Virus record (IMG/VR): IMGVR_UViG_3300008266_000027
Location: 62,001-126,000 of that record
Length of the DNA: 64,000 nucleotides
Source of the DNA: a virus
Direction: 5' to 3' (one strand)
The notes beneath the pieces were generated by a model. That model was not told the DNA's origin, searched no databases, and saw only the letters and a program-made list of their open reading frames with translations. The position numbers and the translations under genes were made by a program. Below, one piece after another: positions 1 to 13,500 of this stretch. Position 1 is the first letter of the stretch, and each line of letters starts with the position of its first letter.

Positions 1-2373
1 CTCACTTAACGGCAACTGATCATTGTCTACGACTATTAGTGATGCTAGACTGCCTATTGCACTATTGCTATTTCTGTTTATAGAGAAATAGGCCGTTTGA
101 TTTGCCTGTAGACTAACTGTGCTTGTTAGCGTCAATTCTGTCTTATAGCCAGTAGATGGCTGAATAACTACAAGCTTAGGTGTATAGCCTGTTTTTGCAA
201 AAACAGCGATATCTTGATAAGATCCATTTGGATTACTAACTATTGCATGAACATTCTGAAGTTCAAAAGTTAGATTTCTATCTTGAATTCTATCTGCCAT
301 CATGGCAGTTAATTTTGAAGCTCTTTCCGTTAGACTATCTGCTGAACTTGAATTATAATTTACAAAACCATCTAGTGTATTGTAGTTTAGTTCTGTAGCA
401 TAGACAGGTTTCATCATCGCTGAATTATCCATGCCTATAAATGACATTATATTTTGAGAATCTACTTTACCTATCTCTTTACTTTCGCCTTGCTCAATTT
501 TAGTAGGACCAAGATCTGCTCTAACATACATCTCAATAGACGTAGCCTTTGGAAAACCAGAGGTGTAATTTTCAGCAACTATTGGACCAGCTATAGGAAA
601 CGTGAACTGAGTGGCAGTTTTAGGAAACACCTTGAACTCGCCATTGAAGTTACCGCTGCCTGCTATGAATACGTTGCCGTCTACATCTAGGCCATGATTA
701 GCAGATTCAAGTGAAAAACCATATGCAGTAGAGTTAGCAGAAGTTGTTGCTGTAGCGTAATAAGCAGGTCTGGATAGCTCGTCTAAAAAAGGTCCACCAG
801 TTTTTGATATGAAAAATATATCGCTGCTTTCAACCTCTACTTGATATTCACCATTAAAATTACTAGTTGCTAGTATTTTTATTCTCTGTTTGTCAGATAA
901 GCCGTGTGCTATCTTTGTACATTTAGCTCGCTCTCCGTCATGATCTGTAATATCTATTAGTAATTGAGTGCAAGACAAATTGGATACATTGAGTACTCTG
1001 TCTGATCTCGATGCTAACCAACAAAGATTTCCGCCTGCCTCATAAAGAACAGGGTCTGTTCTATCAGCAACTTGAACTTCAGAGGCTAAAAATTGACCCT
1101 TAGTATATATGCCCTGAGAAGAGCCGCTTGCTCCAGAGTATGCTGCACTTAGTCTGATAGATTTAGCCTGAGATGGCGTAGTAGTTCCTCCACCTAGACT
1201 TATAGAATCATAAAATTCTTCTACTCTTAGATATAGATTATCTCCGTCGCCAGATCTCTTTATCCAGTCACCCTTAGATAGATTTTCAAAGTAGCCAAGA
1301 TCTCCGTTAACATATGGCAACCCATTAAACCAGTCTAGTGGCACAGTACCGCTGTTTGCCTGCAGATCTCTCTCATGCTGTACAAACATTACCTGATTAT
1401 TTAATAGTGTCTTGCTGCCAGATCGTATGATTATATCTTTAAGATCAGTCATAGATTGAAGAACAATGTCTTCAGTCCAACTAAGTTGACCAGGTGTACT
1501 GTCAGAATTTTCCCAGGTTCCTTTAGATCTTATTGAAGTAGCTAGAGCATCTTTAAATACGTTTATCAAGCTGTATGTGGATGTGTCCTCATACCAATAT
1601 GTACTACCGCTTAATTCTAGTAGTCTTGTCATGACTACGTCCATCCATTCTTTTAGCGTATGGATATTTTTATCGCCACCTCTAAAAGAGTTTGGATCAG
1701 ACTTATTAGATATTGTTGTATTTGGCTCTAGTCTTTTATATGCTGCAAGAGGCTCTTCTCTAAATTCATATCTTGCTAGCGGGTTTGGACCAAGACCACC
1801 GGTACCTAACCTAAACATCATGTCGCGGCAGTCTTCTATAGATTCAATGAAATTTGTACCGACTTTTATTTTACATATAGGAATTACATTGTCGGGAAAT
1901 GATGCGGCAGAAACATTCACATCTGCTGTAAGTACAGATTCAGTGTTTATGTCTTGCGTAAATTCGCCACCAACTCCGCCTTCTTTATCTGGATCCCAGA
2001 AAGCGCGTGTGTCTTTTGCTGATTCAAAAGTTGTCAATACAAGATAAACATAATTTGTAGCATTTTTTCTAAGTTCTGGAACTAGCGGCGCCGCGTTAGG
2101 ATCGCCTTCTTCTAGGCCATAAAAAAATGGACCAGCACTTGATTCTGGATAGTAGACTACTGAGTTAGCTATATTGATAGCCACAGTCTGAGATCCTATA
2201 GAATTACTAGGATCTACAACCTCGAATCCTTTAAGAATATACGGACGATCTGATCCCACGAATGACTTCATTAGGTATTTGAAGTCACCCTGAGTATAAG
2301 AGTCTACGCTTAAAAGATCTTGTAAATCAAGACGTTCTGCCGAACCAATCAGAACTCTTCCCAATACGGCCAT
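1..2373 (-). CDS. Tail fibre or adhesin-type structural protein, 3' end outside window
   Basis: An open frame starts with ATG at 2373 (MAVLGRVLIG) and stays open to base 1, giving at least 791 residues; the C-terminus lies outside the window. I recognise no catalytic motif. The composition is rich in Ser, Thr, Asn and Val with many short beta-prone stretches, as in phage tail-fibre or baseplate-peripheral proteins. It is the last gene visible in the late minus-strand cluster, after the baseplate genes, where tail fibres usually lie. A TATAAT pair in the 51-nt gap upstream (2374-2424) may give it its own promoter. The role is inferred from position and composition only. Confidence 0.6.
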   Translation of the reverse strand, partial: MAVLGRVLIGSAERLDLQDLLSVDSYTQGDFKYLMKSFVGSDRPYILKGFEVVDPSNSIGSQTVAINIANSVVYYPESSAGPFFYGLEEGDPNAAPLVPELRKNATNYVYLVLTTFESAKDTRAFWDPDKEGGVGGEFTQDINTESVLTADVNVSAASFPDNVIPICKIKVGTNFIESIEDCRDMMFRLGTGGLGPNPLARYEFREEPLAAYKRLEPNTTISNKSDPNSFRGGDKNIHTLKEWMDVVMTRLLELSGSTYWYEDTSTYSLINVFKDALATSIRSKGTWENSDSTPGQLSWTEDIVLQSMTDLKDIIIRSGSKTLLNNQVMFVQHERDLQANSGTVPLDWFNGLPYVNGDLGYFENLSKGDWIKRSGDGDNLYLRVEEFYDSISLGGGTTTPSQAKSIRLSAAYSGASGSSQGIYTKGQFLASEVQVADRTDPVLYEAGGNLCWLASRSDRVLNVSNLSCTQLLIDITDHDGERAKCTKIAHGLSDKQRIKILATSNFNGEYQVEVESSDIFFISKTGGPFLDELSRPAYYATATTSANSTAYGFSLESANHGLDVDGNVFIAGSGNFNGEFKVFPKTATQFTFPIAGPIVAENYTSGFPKATSIEMYVRADLGPTKIEQGESKEIGKVDSQNIMSFIGMDNSAMMKPVYATELNYNTLDGFVNYNSSSADSLTERASKLTAMMADRIQDRNLTFELQNVHAIVSNPNGSYQDIAVFAKTGYTPKLVVIQPSTGYKTELTLTSTVSLQANQTAYFSINRNSNSAIGSLASLIVVDNDQLPLSE

Positions 2374-2390
2374 GCTAGTTCCTTGTAACT

Positions 2391-2412
2391 ATTATAAATC
2401 ACTTAAATTATA
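2391..2412 (-). promoter_or_regulatory. Putative late promoter(s) before the fibre gene
   Basis: Two TATAAT boxes lie on the minus strand in the gap before the gene starting at 2373: TATAATTTAAGT (2401-2412) and TATAATAGTTAC around 2391. They resemble the other minus-strand TATAAT elements before late genes. No -35 box is evident. Confidence 0.4.
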
Positions 2413-2424
2413 CCAGGATAACGC

Positions 2425-4554
2425 TTATCCAGGATCTATGCCACTAGAATAAACATCAATCGTTGAATAATATTGCGCCGGATATCTAACTATAAAGTTT
2501 AAGAATATACCGACTGACTTTACTTTTTTCATTAGATCTTTCAATATCTCTGTAGCAACAGATGGATCTGTTATATATGGCGCTCTCTCTGATCCAAGCC
2601 CTTGAAATTGTATACCGCCACGTCTTCTTATCATGGTCACAGATGATCCGTAGTCATGATCTTTTTTAAATATATAGGCTGGGTCAAGCGCTATTATTGA
2701 ACTATTTGGCTTATAAAAGTATCTTACAGGACCTTCTTGCCTCTCTGTGCCAAAATCAAATATAAGTCTACCCTCTGCGTCAGGTATGCTATTTGGCCCT
2801 ATCTCTATGTTCTTTTTAGTAGTGCCTGCTTTTATACTAGTTATAAGCGAGGCGGTAAGTGAAGATAGTACGAAGTCAGCGGACTCATCCCACAGATAAG
2901 GTCCAGGAGTACGCTCTTGCATGATAGATGACCTAAGCATAACTACGCCACCAATTTCTGAGCTTGCCGCGTCCTCCATCCTTACAGTTCCACCGCTAGA
3001 ATTTCTAGCACCGCTCGAACCAGCAAATGAATATGCCTGAAACTGAGTATTACTTAGTATGTTCTTAATTTGCCATGTCCCATTGGTAGAAGGACCGCTT
3101 CCAGCACCCTGAACTGCATTTTCTATTATCACATACTTACCTACTGAATAGTTGTGGGGTGTAGCTGTAGTTACTGTTATTAGATTTGCAGAATTCCTAT
3201 TAGCCGAAGATAAATTAAACTGATTTAGTGAAGAAATTGTTGGCAATTCTGGAGTTATGCCTTGCAGCAGATTTCCAACCCTAGAACTATAGGTGTATAT
3301 TGGCATATCACTTACTAGTCTGCTGTTGAAATTAAATTCGTTTACGTCTCCCGTATCTGGAAAAAGCGTCTGTATTTCATTCTGAGGTATGAAGTAGAAC
3401 TGTGCTCCAGTTTCTGGAAATTTATCTGGATTTACTAGTGTTAGGTTCGCAGAAGAACTACTGAATGAGATAACTTCTGAAACTACTCCGTTTATATGGC
3501 AAGCACCTTTTCTATTTCGTCTAACTACTGGTGGAGATGACGGAACCTCAACTACTATTTCTCCAGGCGAAACTTCCCAGACTATAGCTCGTCTCTCTTT
3601 AAGAAAGACATTGTTTTTTACCGGTGTCATAAATCTCACTATAGAAGACGAAGATGTGGTAAAAGTTTCTGGCGTGGCAAATAGGTTATTAAATTTAATA
3701 TAGTTAGCGACAGCATCTAGCTCTGTTATTAAAAAACTACCAGCGTTGCCAGCTCTGTCTATTATAACTACATCGCCTTCTTCCAGCTGATCTATGCCAG
3801 GATACTCACCATTGCCTGTATATGTCATTGTGACAGAATCGCCTATTTTCGTTATCTGCCATTCCGTAGCAGTGCCAAATCCTGCCTCAGTATTAAAACC
3901 ATCAAATTGAAAAGCTATATTTGCTCTTCCGCCAGTTATAGCGACTGATCCTCTTGCTCCAACAGTGTTAGTGAATATTCTTATGGACACTTTTTTAGTT
4001 ATAGCATTCTCAAAAGCTATAGCATAAGAACCAGAGGCTTGTCTATTTATTACAGAGACTACTTCTATGGCTGATGCGCTGCCTATATTGGTAAATTCAC
4101 TCTCATTGAATACTATTCGTTCTTTAGTGTACGAGTCTATCTCGTACTCTAGCTCCCAGCCATCTTTAAGACTAAAAGGCTCATTCAGTATCGATGATGT
4201 ATAAGATGTTGTTGACTCTTTGTTATAGAAAATATCTACAAGATCATCAAATATAGCCTTTACTTGCTTTGGATTATAAGCCATTACTGGAATAAACCGC
4301 CTAAAGGTAGGATCATCCATGCCAATAAATCTAGGTCTCTGAACCATATTTGCAGCACCAAGTCTATCTAGATATGGCCTGCTTGCTGTTTTTACAAAAA
4401 ACTGATTTCTTACAGCCTCGATAAGCTCCAGAGTCTCCTGATCTGATTCTCCAACGGTACCTATGAGTGCCTTCCAAACAGTGTTTTGCTGCGTGTTAAA
4501 AAGCGCAGGCATTTGATCATGTAAACTATCGATCATGTTCTTGTTTGCGGGCAT
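2425..4554 (-). CDS. Baseplate/tail-fibre attachment protein
   Basis: A 709-aa protein. The N-terminal ~110 residues (LDRLGAANMVQRPRF, then DDPTFRRFI) resemble the N-terminal helical domain of phage tail protein I/gp7-type wedge proteins, where a short LD-LG segment is followed by D-x-x-(F/Y)-R. The remainder is beta-rich with Gly/Ser turns and no recognised enzyme motif. It starts 8 nt after the stop of the giant J-like gene, so it is probably co-transcribed and translated with the baseplate genes. It may link the baseplate wedge to fibres. The family assignment rests on short motifs and position. Confidence 0.55.
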   Translation of the reverse strand: MPANKNMIDSLHDQMPALFNTQQNTVWKALIGTVGESDQETLELIEAVRNQFFVKTASRPYLDRLGAANMVQRPRFIGMDDPTFRRFIPVMAYNPKQVKAIFDDLVDIFYNKESTTSYTSSILNEPFSLKDGWELEYEIDSYTKERIVFNESEFTNIGSASAIEVVSVINRQASGSYAIAFENAITKKVSIRIFTNTVGARGSVAITGGRANIAFQFDGFNTEAGFGTATEWQITKIGDSVTMTYTGNGEYPGIDQLEEGDVVIIDRAGNAGSFLITELDAVANYIKFNNLFATPETFTTSSSSIVRFMTPVKNNVFLKERRAIVWEVSPGEIVVEVPSSPPVVRRNRKGACHINGVVSEVISFSSSSANLTLVNPDKFPETGAQFYFIPQNEIQTLFPDTGDVNEFNFNSRLVSDMPIYTYSSRVGNLLQGITPELPTISSLNQFNLSSANRNSANLITVTTATPHNYSVGKYVIIENAVQGAGSGPSTNGTWQIKNILSNTQFQAYSFAGSSGARNSSGGTVRMEDAASSEIGGVVMLRSSIMQERTPGPYLWDESADFVLSSLTASLITSIKAGTTKKNIEIGPNSIPDAEGRLIFDFGTERQEGPVRYFYKPNSSIIALDPAYIFKKDHDYGSSVTMIRRRGGIQFQGLGSERAPYITDPSVATEILKDLMKKVKSVGIFLNFIVRYPAQYYSTIDVYSSGIDPG

Positions 4555-4562
4555 ATTTAACC

Positions 4563-7500
4563 TTAGGTAATACTAATATCAGAAGGCTGAATAAAAGCTT
4601 TTTCGCCCTCAGATATAGATATTCTTTCGTTGTTTGGTGTAGGCGAAACAAATGTTACCGCTTCAACACCTACTATATTCTTAATTCTTACAATTATGTC
4701 AGAGAGTATCACGTCTTCGCCTACTCCAAGATTAGACACATAGCTTATTATTGCTGAAGCTATCTCGTCGGTTATCTCACTTAAGTTAACACCATCTTGT
4801 GTTGTTATGTCTACAGATATAGATACTTTAACAGGTATAGGCGGAAGAACTTCTATCGCACTTCCAACTGCTTTTCTGCCAGGAAAAGAGGACGAATCAG
4901 GGTCAAATCCATCTACAATTCTTTGAACTTTTCTGAGTAGTCCTGTATAGTATTTATAACCGTCTATACCAACTACTATCGAGTTATCATAGCCAATTTT
5001 ACCTACACTAGATATAAAGCTAGAGTTGTTCTCATTCCATTTATAATCGCGATCTCCTCCAGAAAGATATACTATACGTCTATTTTCGTTTAGCGGATCT
5101 ATGGCTGTATGATAGACTTCTCTTATTGACGTAAACTTATTGTCATCATTTTCAGTTATTAAGAATTTACTATTTGCTAAGCCAGCACTAACATCTATTT
5201 CAGAAAGTCCACTAGAATTATTTACTCTAATATACTGTCTACCAGATAAGCCATCTGTTCCTAGATCCTGGATATCAAAGTTTCCTGAATTAGAAAGACT
5301 AAACCAGCTATCGCTTGTATTTTCACTAATGAATAAGTTGTCACTAACTCTTGCTGAGTCGCCTTCTAGTATTCTAATATCAGATGCATTATTTAAGTAA
5401 ACGCCTTTGCCTATATCTGAGTTTTGATCTAGTGCATGAGAAGGAGAGTTTCCGCTGTCTCCAGTGTAGCTACTACTTAGTGTAACTATTGTAGCATCTT
5501 TAGCAAGCGAAGAATTAAATCCACTTACTTGAACCAGCAGTGTGTCTTCGTCTGTTGTTTTCTTAACCCAGTCACCAATACTCAAATTACTAAAAGTTCC
5601 AGGTATGCCAATTACGATATTAGAATTAGATGTCCATGTTGGCTCTAGGCTATAATTATTAAAGGCAACAAATGTGTCCAGCTTTTCTAGCGCCTGCATA
5701 TTTCTATAGACAATAGAATCGTTGTCTAGCGCCAGTATTCTAAACGCACCGTTATTTGCAGAGCCAAAGCTAGATCCACTTACTAACAGTAAGTCGTCTA
5801 CTGCTGCACCACAACTTAAAAATTTAGGCGAGTCACCATCAACCAAAGAAAGCCTATTCATACCGTTATGCCCAAGTGACTCAATCTTGTAGCGAGTTCT
5901 AGTTTGCCCAGGTTTGAGAATTAGACCTGCAGGAGAAATACTTAGCGCATTTGAATTAGTTGAGGCGTACGTAAATTTATTTGAGTCTACTATGCTTAGA
6001 ACTATTCCAGTATTTGGACTCGCACTGCTTGGAATATCTATGGCTGTAAAAATATCGCCAACGTCTAGACCATGAGGATTTTCTGTAGTTGCAGTTGCTA
6101 TATTCGAAGCTATAGCTATAGACTGAATCTTATTAGGCGCTGAGTGTGCTAGATGCCATTCTAGTGCAGGTGCTGCAGATATTATAATCTCGTTTCCACC
6201 TATCTCTGTAGCAGACATAGCTTTTCCATCTGGATTTTCTACGTCTAGATATTTGGCAGATTGATTTACTGCCACTATAGGAAGTCCACCAATCACATTA
6301 GAGCCAGTATTTTTACAGAAATTACCTGTACTCCAGCCGTCTACTGCTATACCACTTTCAGAAAATAATGTTAATAAGCTGCCCTCGGTTACCTGAGAAA
6401 GTGTAGCTCCAGGAGTTTGACCTATGCTAAAGTCACTAGATATACCATTAATAGAGAGTGCTATGCCTAGTTTGGCTATTATCTGATTAGGTGTATCTGT
6501 ACTTAATACGTCTACTCTAACAATATTATCTGCAGATATAGGCACAGTAGCATCAGCTACGCCATTAGTCGTCACACCAAATATAAATCCAGGTGAAGGC
6601 GATCCATTTGAGCCTGCAGTTATCGGGCCATTTTGCGAGCTAGTTGCTGTTATAGAAGCTAGAGCAAAACCATCATCAGAACCAGCAGTTACTACACTAA
6701 AATTAAAATTCGTAGATGGAGTACCGTCAGCACCTGCAGCTACTAAACCATTGTCTGCATTATTTACAGTTATAGTTGCGCCGCTTATAGTCTCGCCTGT
6801 TCCAGGAGAAATCAGAGAAAAGTTAAAACCAGTAGCATCAGCACCAGCACCGTCTACTCCAGCAGTTATTAAACCAACTTGTGCATTGGTTACAGTTATA
6901 GTAGCAGAATTAACAGTTGTTCCACTGCCAGAGCCAGCAGTATTAAATATGTAAGCTTTAGCATTACCGCCGTCTGCGCCAGTCGTTGCTATAAAATTAC
7001 TAGAAATGGAAACACCGGAGCCAAAACTGGTTCCAACGTTTTCAAAAGGGTTATTTAATGTAGAAAGTAATCCCCAGTTATCAACTCCGCCTTGATCTTT
7101 ATAGAATACATACGCTTCACCAGCGTCAACAGTTGTATCAGTAGAACCATCATCACTATATGCGCCTACTATTATGTAGTTGCCACTGATAGCGGCTGAC
7201 CAGCCAAATAAATCGCCGGCATCTGGGTTAGGCGATGTTAACGTTTTAATCAAGCCCCAATTTTCAGTTCCGCCGTAATTTTTCTTAAAAATATGCAGAT
7301 ATTCATATGGAGTTTCAAGTGCTATGATATAGTCGCCACTAATATTTACTGAATAGCCAAAATTACCATTTGGTGGCCAAGTAGAAAAATTTGGAGCAGT
7401 GATAGTTTTGACTAATCCCCAGTTATCAACTCCGCCCTGGTCTTTCTTATACACAATAATAGTTGAATTAATAATTGAAGATAAGTTAGATGGCTTTAAT

Positions 7501-10500
7501 ACTAAATAATCACCACTTAAATGTAAAGGCGCGCCACTATTGTTGCCAGCAACCTCAAATCCAGGAGTAAAACTCTTGATTAAGCTCCAGCTCTCTAGTC
7601 CCGTATCTTTCTTAAATATATATACTTCGCCAGCATCATTGACTGTATCAGTAAAACCATCGTCACCTGCAGCATGTACCGCGATATAGTTTCCGCTTAT
7701 TGCAACATAGGTACCAAATCGATCGTACAAGTCTTCATCTGGTGAATTAAGTGTAGCAGTAAGTCCCCAGTTATCAATTCCGCCCTGATCTTTTTTGTAG
7801 ACGTAGGCTTCACCAGCAGCACTGATAGCATTAGTAGAACCGCCGTCCTCAAAAGCACCGACGACTAGATAGTCTCCATCTGCATCAATAATAATACTAT
7901 TGAATCCGCTAAAAGGCAGCGTCTTGATTAGTCCCCAGTTATTTAATCCACCTTGATTTTTCTTATGTATGAAAACTGATGATAGCAGGCCATTAGATCC
8001 GACAGCGAACATGTAATCGCCTGATATTTTTGTATATATACAATTGTAACCGCTAGGAGTAGCTGCTGCTTTAATATAAGAGCCAGGGGTTATTACTGGT
8101 GCAGTTGTAGTTGTTACTATTGCGCTAGCAAAAGCTGAATCATTGTCAATAATATTCGCCGTCTTAGTAGCCACTTCTTCAAAATCATCATTGGTGCTTA
8201 TATTAATCTCTCGCGACCTAGTAGTGGTTCCTACCGCAGGTTCAACTGTTCCGCTGTTATTGTTGTCATACCAGAATTTAACAGTATCTCCGTTACCAGC
8301 TTCTAGTACAAAATAAGAACCATTAAGTGAGTTAGAGACGTCTGGTTGACAGCCTATTGTCTGTATAGCGATATTGCCAGGAACCGTCGTGGTTGTCACT
8401 GTTGCACTAGCAAAAGCTGAATCATTATCGATCGCATCAGCTGTTTTAGTAGCTACTGCTAGAACATCGTCATCTGTATCTACATTAATCTCTACTGATC
8501 TATCGGAAGGAACAGCAGGAACACCCGCTACGCCAATAGTATCTATTGACAAAATAAAATTCGTAGGTGTAGTGCCGTCAACTCCAGCATTAACTGGACC
8601 ATCAGCAGAATTAGTCACTGTTATTGTCGCAGGACTTAGACCGTCAGGTGTTCCAGTCAAAACCACACTAAATGTAAAATTAGTAGCAGGAGTACCGTCA
8701 GTGCCAATCGCTACCGGTCCAGAGTCAGCATTTGCTAAATCTATAGACGCTGGAGTTGGAGTTGCAAGATTGATACTATATATATATGCTTCACCAGCGT
8801 CATTTAAAGTTTCAGTAGAGCCGTCATCAGAAGATGCTCCAACCACTATATTGTCGCCGTCTACAGCCACTTGACTTCCAAATCTATCTCCGTTCTCATT
8901 AGGTGAGTTAAGTTGTTTTAAGAAACCCCAGTTATCAGTCCCGCCTTGATTTTTATAGAATAAGTAAGCCTCACCAGCGCTACTAACGCCATCAGCAATA
9001 CCTCTATCGAAAGGTGCACCTACTACTATATAGTTACCGCTAATAGCTACTGACCAGCCAAAATAATCATTTGCATCTTCATTGGAAGAATTAAGCGTCT
9101 TAATTAAACCCCAATTGTCAGTTCCGCCTTGATCTTTATAAAATACATAGGCTTCACCAGCGCTACTTATAGCATCAGTAGATCCGTCATCGCCATATGC
9201 ACCTACTACTATATAGTCACCACTAATAGCTACTGAATAACCAAATTGATCTGCAGTATCTTCATTGTCGGAATTAAGTATCTTAATTAAGCCCCAGTTA
9301 TCAACACCACCCTGATCTTTTTTGAAGACATAAACTTCACCAGCGTCAATAATAGCGTCTATGGATCCGTCATCAACGAATGCCCCTACTGCTATGTAAT
9401 CACCACTAATAGCTACTGACCAACCAAATTGATCTCCAGTATCTTCATTGTCGGAATTAAGTATCTTAATTAAGCCCCAGTTATCAACACCACCCTGATC
9501 TTTTTTGTAGACATAGGCTTCACCAGCACTACCAATAGCATCAGCAGTACCATGATCTGTTCTAGCCCCTACTACTATATAATTACCGTCTATAGCTACT
9601 GAGTTACCAAATGTGTCTCCATCATCTTCATTGTCGGAATTAAGTGTCTTAATTAAGCCCCAGTTATCGGCTCCACCCTGATCTTTTTTATAGACATAGG
9701 CTTCACCAGTACCAATAGTACCAGTAGAACCTTCATCGCCATATGCACCTACTACTATATAGTCACCATCTATAGCGACTGAATAGCCGAATGCGTCATC
9801 TGTGTCCTCATTGGGTGAATTAAGTGTCTTTATTAAACCCCAGTTGTTTGCTCCACCTTGATTTCTTTTAAAAATATAAGCTTCACCAGCAGTAGTGATA
9901 GTGTCAGTAGAGCCGTCATCTTGAGGTGCTCCTACCACTGCGTAGTCTCCGCTGATAGCTACTGAGTTACCAAAAGCATCTGCTAAAGATTGATTAGAGG
10001 AATTAAGTTGCGCAACGAACCCTGTATTAGAAATTTCAGGCGTTATTAGCACACTTGCAAAAGCTATATCAGATGATATTGCTGTAGCTGTATGTGTAGC
10101 TACTGCATCAGAATCATCATTTGTAGATATGGAATTGATCTCTACTGACCTAGTAGTGGTTCCTACTGCAGGCTCAGCTGTTCCGCTGTTATTATTGTCA
10201 TACCAGAATTTAACAGTATCTCCGTTACCAGCTTCTAGTACAAAATAAGAACCATTAAGTGAGTTGGAGATATCTGGTTGCAGCTGAATTCTTTGTATAG
10301 AAGGCACCCCAGATCCTGGCATTATTACGCCTGGTGTTACTATTGCACTAGCAAAAGCTGAATCATTATCGATCGCATTAGCTGTTTTAGCAGCAACCTG
10401 ATTCACATCATCGTTCGTGTCTATATTAATCTCTAGCGATCTAGTAGTAGTACCTACTGCTGGTTCAGCTGCTCCGGCATTATTATTGTCATACCAGAAT

Positions 10501-13500
10501 TTAACTGTATCTCCGTTACCAGCTTCTAGTACAAAATAAGAAGTATCCAGTGAATTAGATACATCTGGCTGACATTCGATAAGCTGTATAGACGGTGATC
10601 CTGGTATGCCTAAACCAGGCTCAGTTGTGCCAGCATCATTGTTATCATACCAGAATTTAACCACGTCGCCGTTTCCAGCATTAAGTGTAAAGTAAGAACC
10701 ATCTAGTGAATTAGCTATGTCTGGCTCACAATCGATATCATGAACAGTAGGAGACCCGGTAATAATTCCTCCAGGTGTCACTGCCGCGCTAGCAAAAGCT
10801 AGATCGCTGTCTATTGCTGCTGCTGTTTTAACGGCTACTTCATTTACGTCGTCATCTGTGTCTATGTTAATCTCTACCGACCTAGTAGTAGTACCTACTG
10901 CTGGCTCTGTTGCTCCGGCGTTATTATTGTCATACCAGAATTTAACAGTATCTCCGTTTGGAGTTTGTAATATAAAGTAAGAAGCATTAAGTGAGTTTGC
11001 TACATCTGGCTGACAACCAACTGTCTGCACAGATGGGGTTCCGCCTATCAGCATAACAGGAGGCGTTAGATTACCGTCTACAGAAAACCATGCGATCCAG
11101 CTAGAATCAGCACTGTTTATAAATCTAAGATAATCTGCATGATCAGGTACTCCAGAAGAAGTTACTCTGAAAACTAGATTGTCATCAGAGTCTCCAGCCT
11201 GAGTTACTTCTTGATGAATTTCGCTATTTGATGTTAATGCACCTATTGCATTTCGCATTTGCGGATTGTAGTCTACGGATCCTTCGTCTGTATCTGACAA
11301 TATGAGATATGAACCTGAATCATCATGAGTCCATCGCCAGACAATTCCAGGAGTAGGATAGCTAATTGGATCTAGCGAGTGAGCATCTACTATATTTATC
11401 TTAGTATACTGATTAAAATTAGTATTCTTAGAATTATACATGTACTCGCAAGTGCTGTCATTCTTCTTAACAACATCTATACTGTCATTTTGACCTAGTC
11501 TGCTTATGCGCTCAACCCCATAGTCATTTTCAAGTTGAACATGGTGTCCTGGCTGAAGTGTATTTGGCGAAGCTGGTATTTTAAACTGCAAGAAATTATC
11601 AGAATCTTCAACTATCTGAGAGCTTCCTATTAATTTAAATTTTGCGTTATTTGCACTACCACCCACTATTTCTATAGCTCCACTAGATCCAAGCTGCTGT
11701 GATTTTATCTGTATTGAACTGCTGTCATTGGCAACAGAAACTCTAGACACTATATTTAGCTGTGAAAGCGCTCTATGTGTCATATGATGTGCTAGATTAT
11801 CTAGAGTTGATGGTATAAGTTTAAATTTTTCACCAGTAGTTCCATCTAGATTTATTGCAGTATCTAGCTCGTATAGTGGCGTTACGCCTACTAGAACTAG
11901 TGGTTTTTTAAGTTGAAAATTAGGATTAGCATTTTGAAAACTTGATATCCAGTTCTTTGAGTCCCAGAAAGATATAAAATCATGATAATTGCTAGAAGGA
12001 TTAGGATTATGATAGTAGGCTACTTCATTGATAGCGACGCCAGTTATATCTCTAGTGGCCTTAATCAATGTGCCAGATGTGTGCTCTACTGCTTCAAGCA
12101 TAGGATTTGTATTTATTTTAGCAACTATGTCTGCAATAGTATTCTGTTTTATAGAGAAAATTTCTAGCTTATTTACTAGATTTATAGTTTCATAGCTGTC
12201 AGCAACTCCAGCTATATCTAGTAAAAATGTAAAACCTGTAGGCACTACTCCGTCTTGGCCTGCAGTAACTGGGCCATTGACTGCATCTACTATAGATATG
12301 GTGGCAGAAGTTCCAGAGGCATTTGTCACAGAAGCAAAGGCTGGGTCTCCTGCCATTATGATGGCAGTTTTTGTGGCGACATCTATATCTGTGTCATCGT
12401 TAAGGATGTCGATCTCCCAGCTTCTAGTTGTAGCTATTGAAGCAGGCTCTAGTGTACCGCTGTTGTTATTGTCATACCAGAATTTAACCGTATCGCCATT
12501 TGCTGCGCTAACTATAAAATAGCTTCCATTTAGACTTCCACTAGAGTCTGCAACGCATACTATCTCTTGAACTGAAGCTGAACCTACTGCTGTTGCTACT
12601 CCGTCTATGCTATAAAAATCTAGTGTTTTAGCGATATCATCCTTTTGAAGAATGCTGAAAGTTCCGCAATTTGCTGTTGAAAATCCGCTTGTTTCACCTA
12701 TAGATATGACATCACCTATATTTATAGAATTAACACTAGCAGTAGTAGGAAATTTTAACCTAAGTATGCTAGAGCCTAAGTCTGTCAGTGTGAACTGGTC
12801 TCCTGGAGAGATGTCTGTATTTATTGCGCTGTTTGAACCAAATACATATCTAAAAGAAGTTACGCCTGGAATTGTAGATTGCACAAGCGTGCTCTCGCTA
12901 TCGGCAGTACTAGGGTAGTCGATTCCAAAAGTATATTGTTCGCCTATTGGACCATAGTCGCTAGCTCTTATTATCATGGCTGCGCCATTATCATAATACC
13001 AGTTTCTAGCTCTAAACCATATATTGTAGTCGTTAAAGTTAGTGCTCCCCTGAGATGGCAAAGTGCCCCAGATATCTGCTTTACCGAAATCAATACCAGA
13101 CTCGTTATCTATGTCATCTGCAGAGAATGCTATGCTAGTAGGTATGAAATTTGAAAGCTGCGAACCGCTATTGATCTGACCAGTTCTTGAGAGTGGCATA
13201 TCTATGGTTTTAGCTATAGGATCATTGTCTAGTATCATTACGATATTATCTTCGGATGAAAGTTCTAGACCTTTAACTGCACTATACTCATCTCCAGCAG
13301 TGTAATCCATTAGAGTTCTAGGCGTAGAGTTTCTTGTGCCTATTTGACTTGAGCTTAATATGGACCTAATATTTCTTGATTGGCCCTTATTTTGACCACT
13401 TGTTATTTCTATGAAATCGTCATAGCTTATATCATTTAAAAAATCCGTAGCAGTGTCAGTTAATGTTTCAGAATAAAAACCAGAGCCGTCAATGCTAGGC

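Noticed and set aside
1577-2047. Plus-strand frame of 156 aa within the fibre gene
   Set aside because: The minus-strand frame runs uninterrupted across it with sensible composition; the plus frame has no SD or recognisable motif.
8374-8874. Plus-strand frame of 166 aa antisense to the giant tail gene
   Set aside because: It mirrors a repetitive, low-complexity coding region on the other strand and has no plausible motif, promoter or neighbours.
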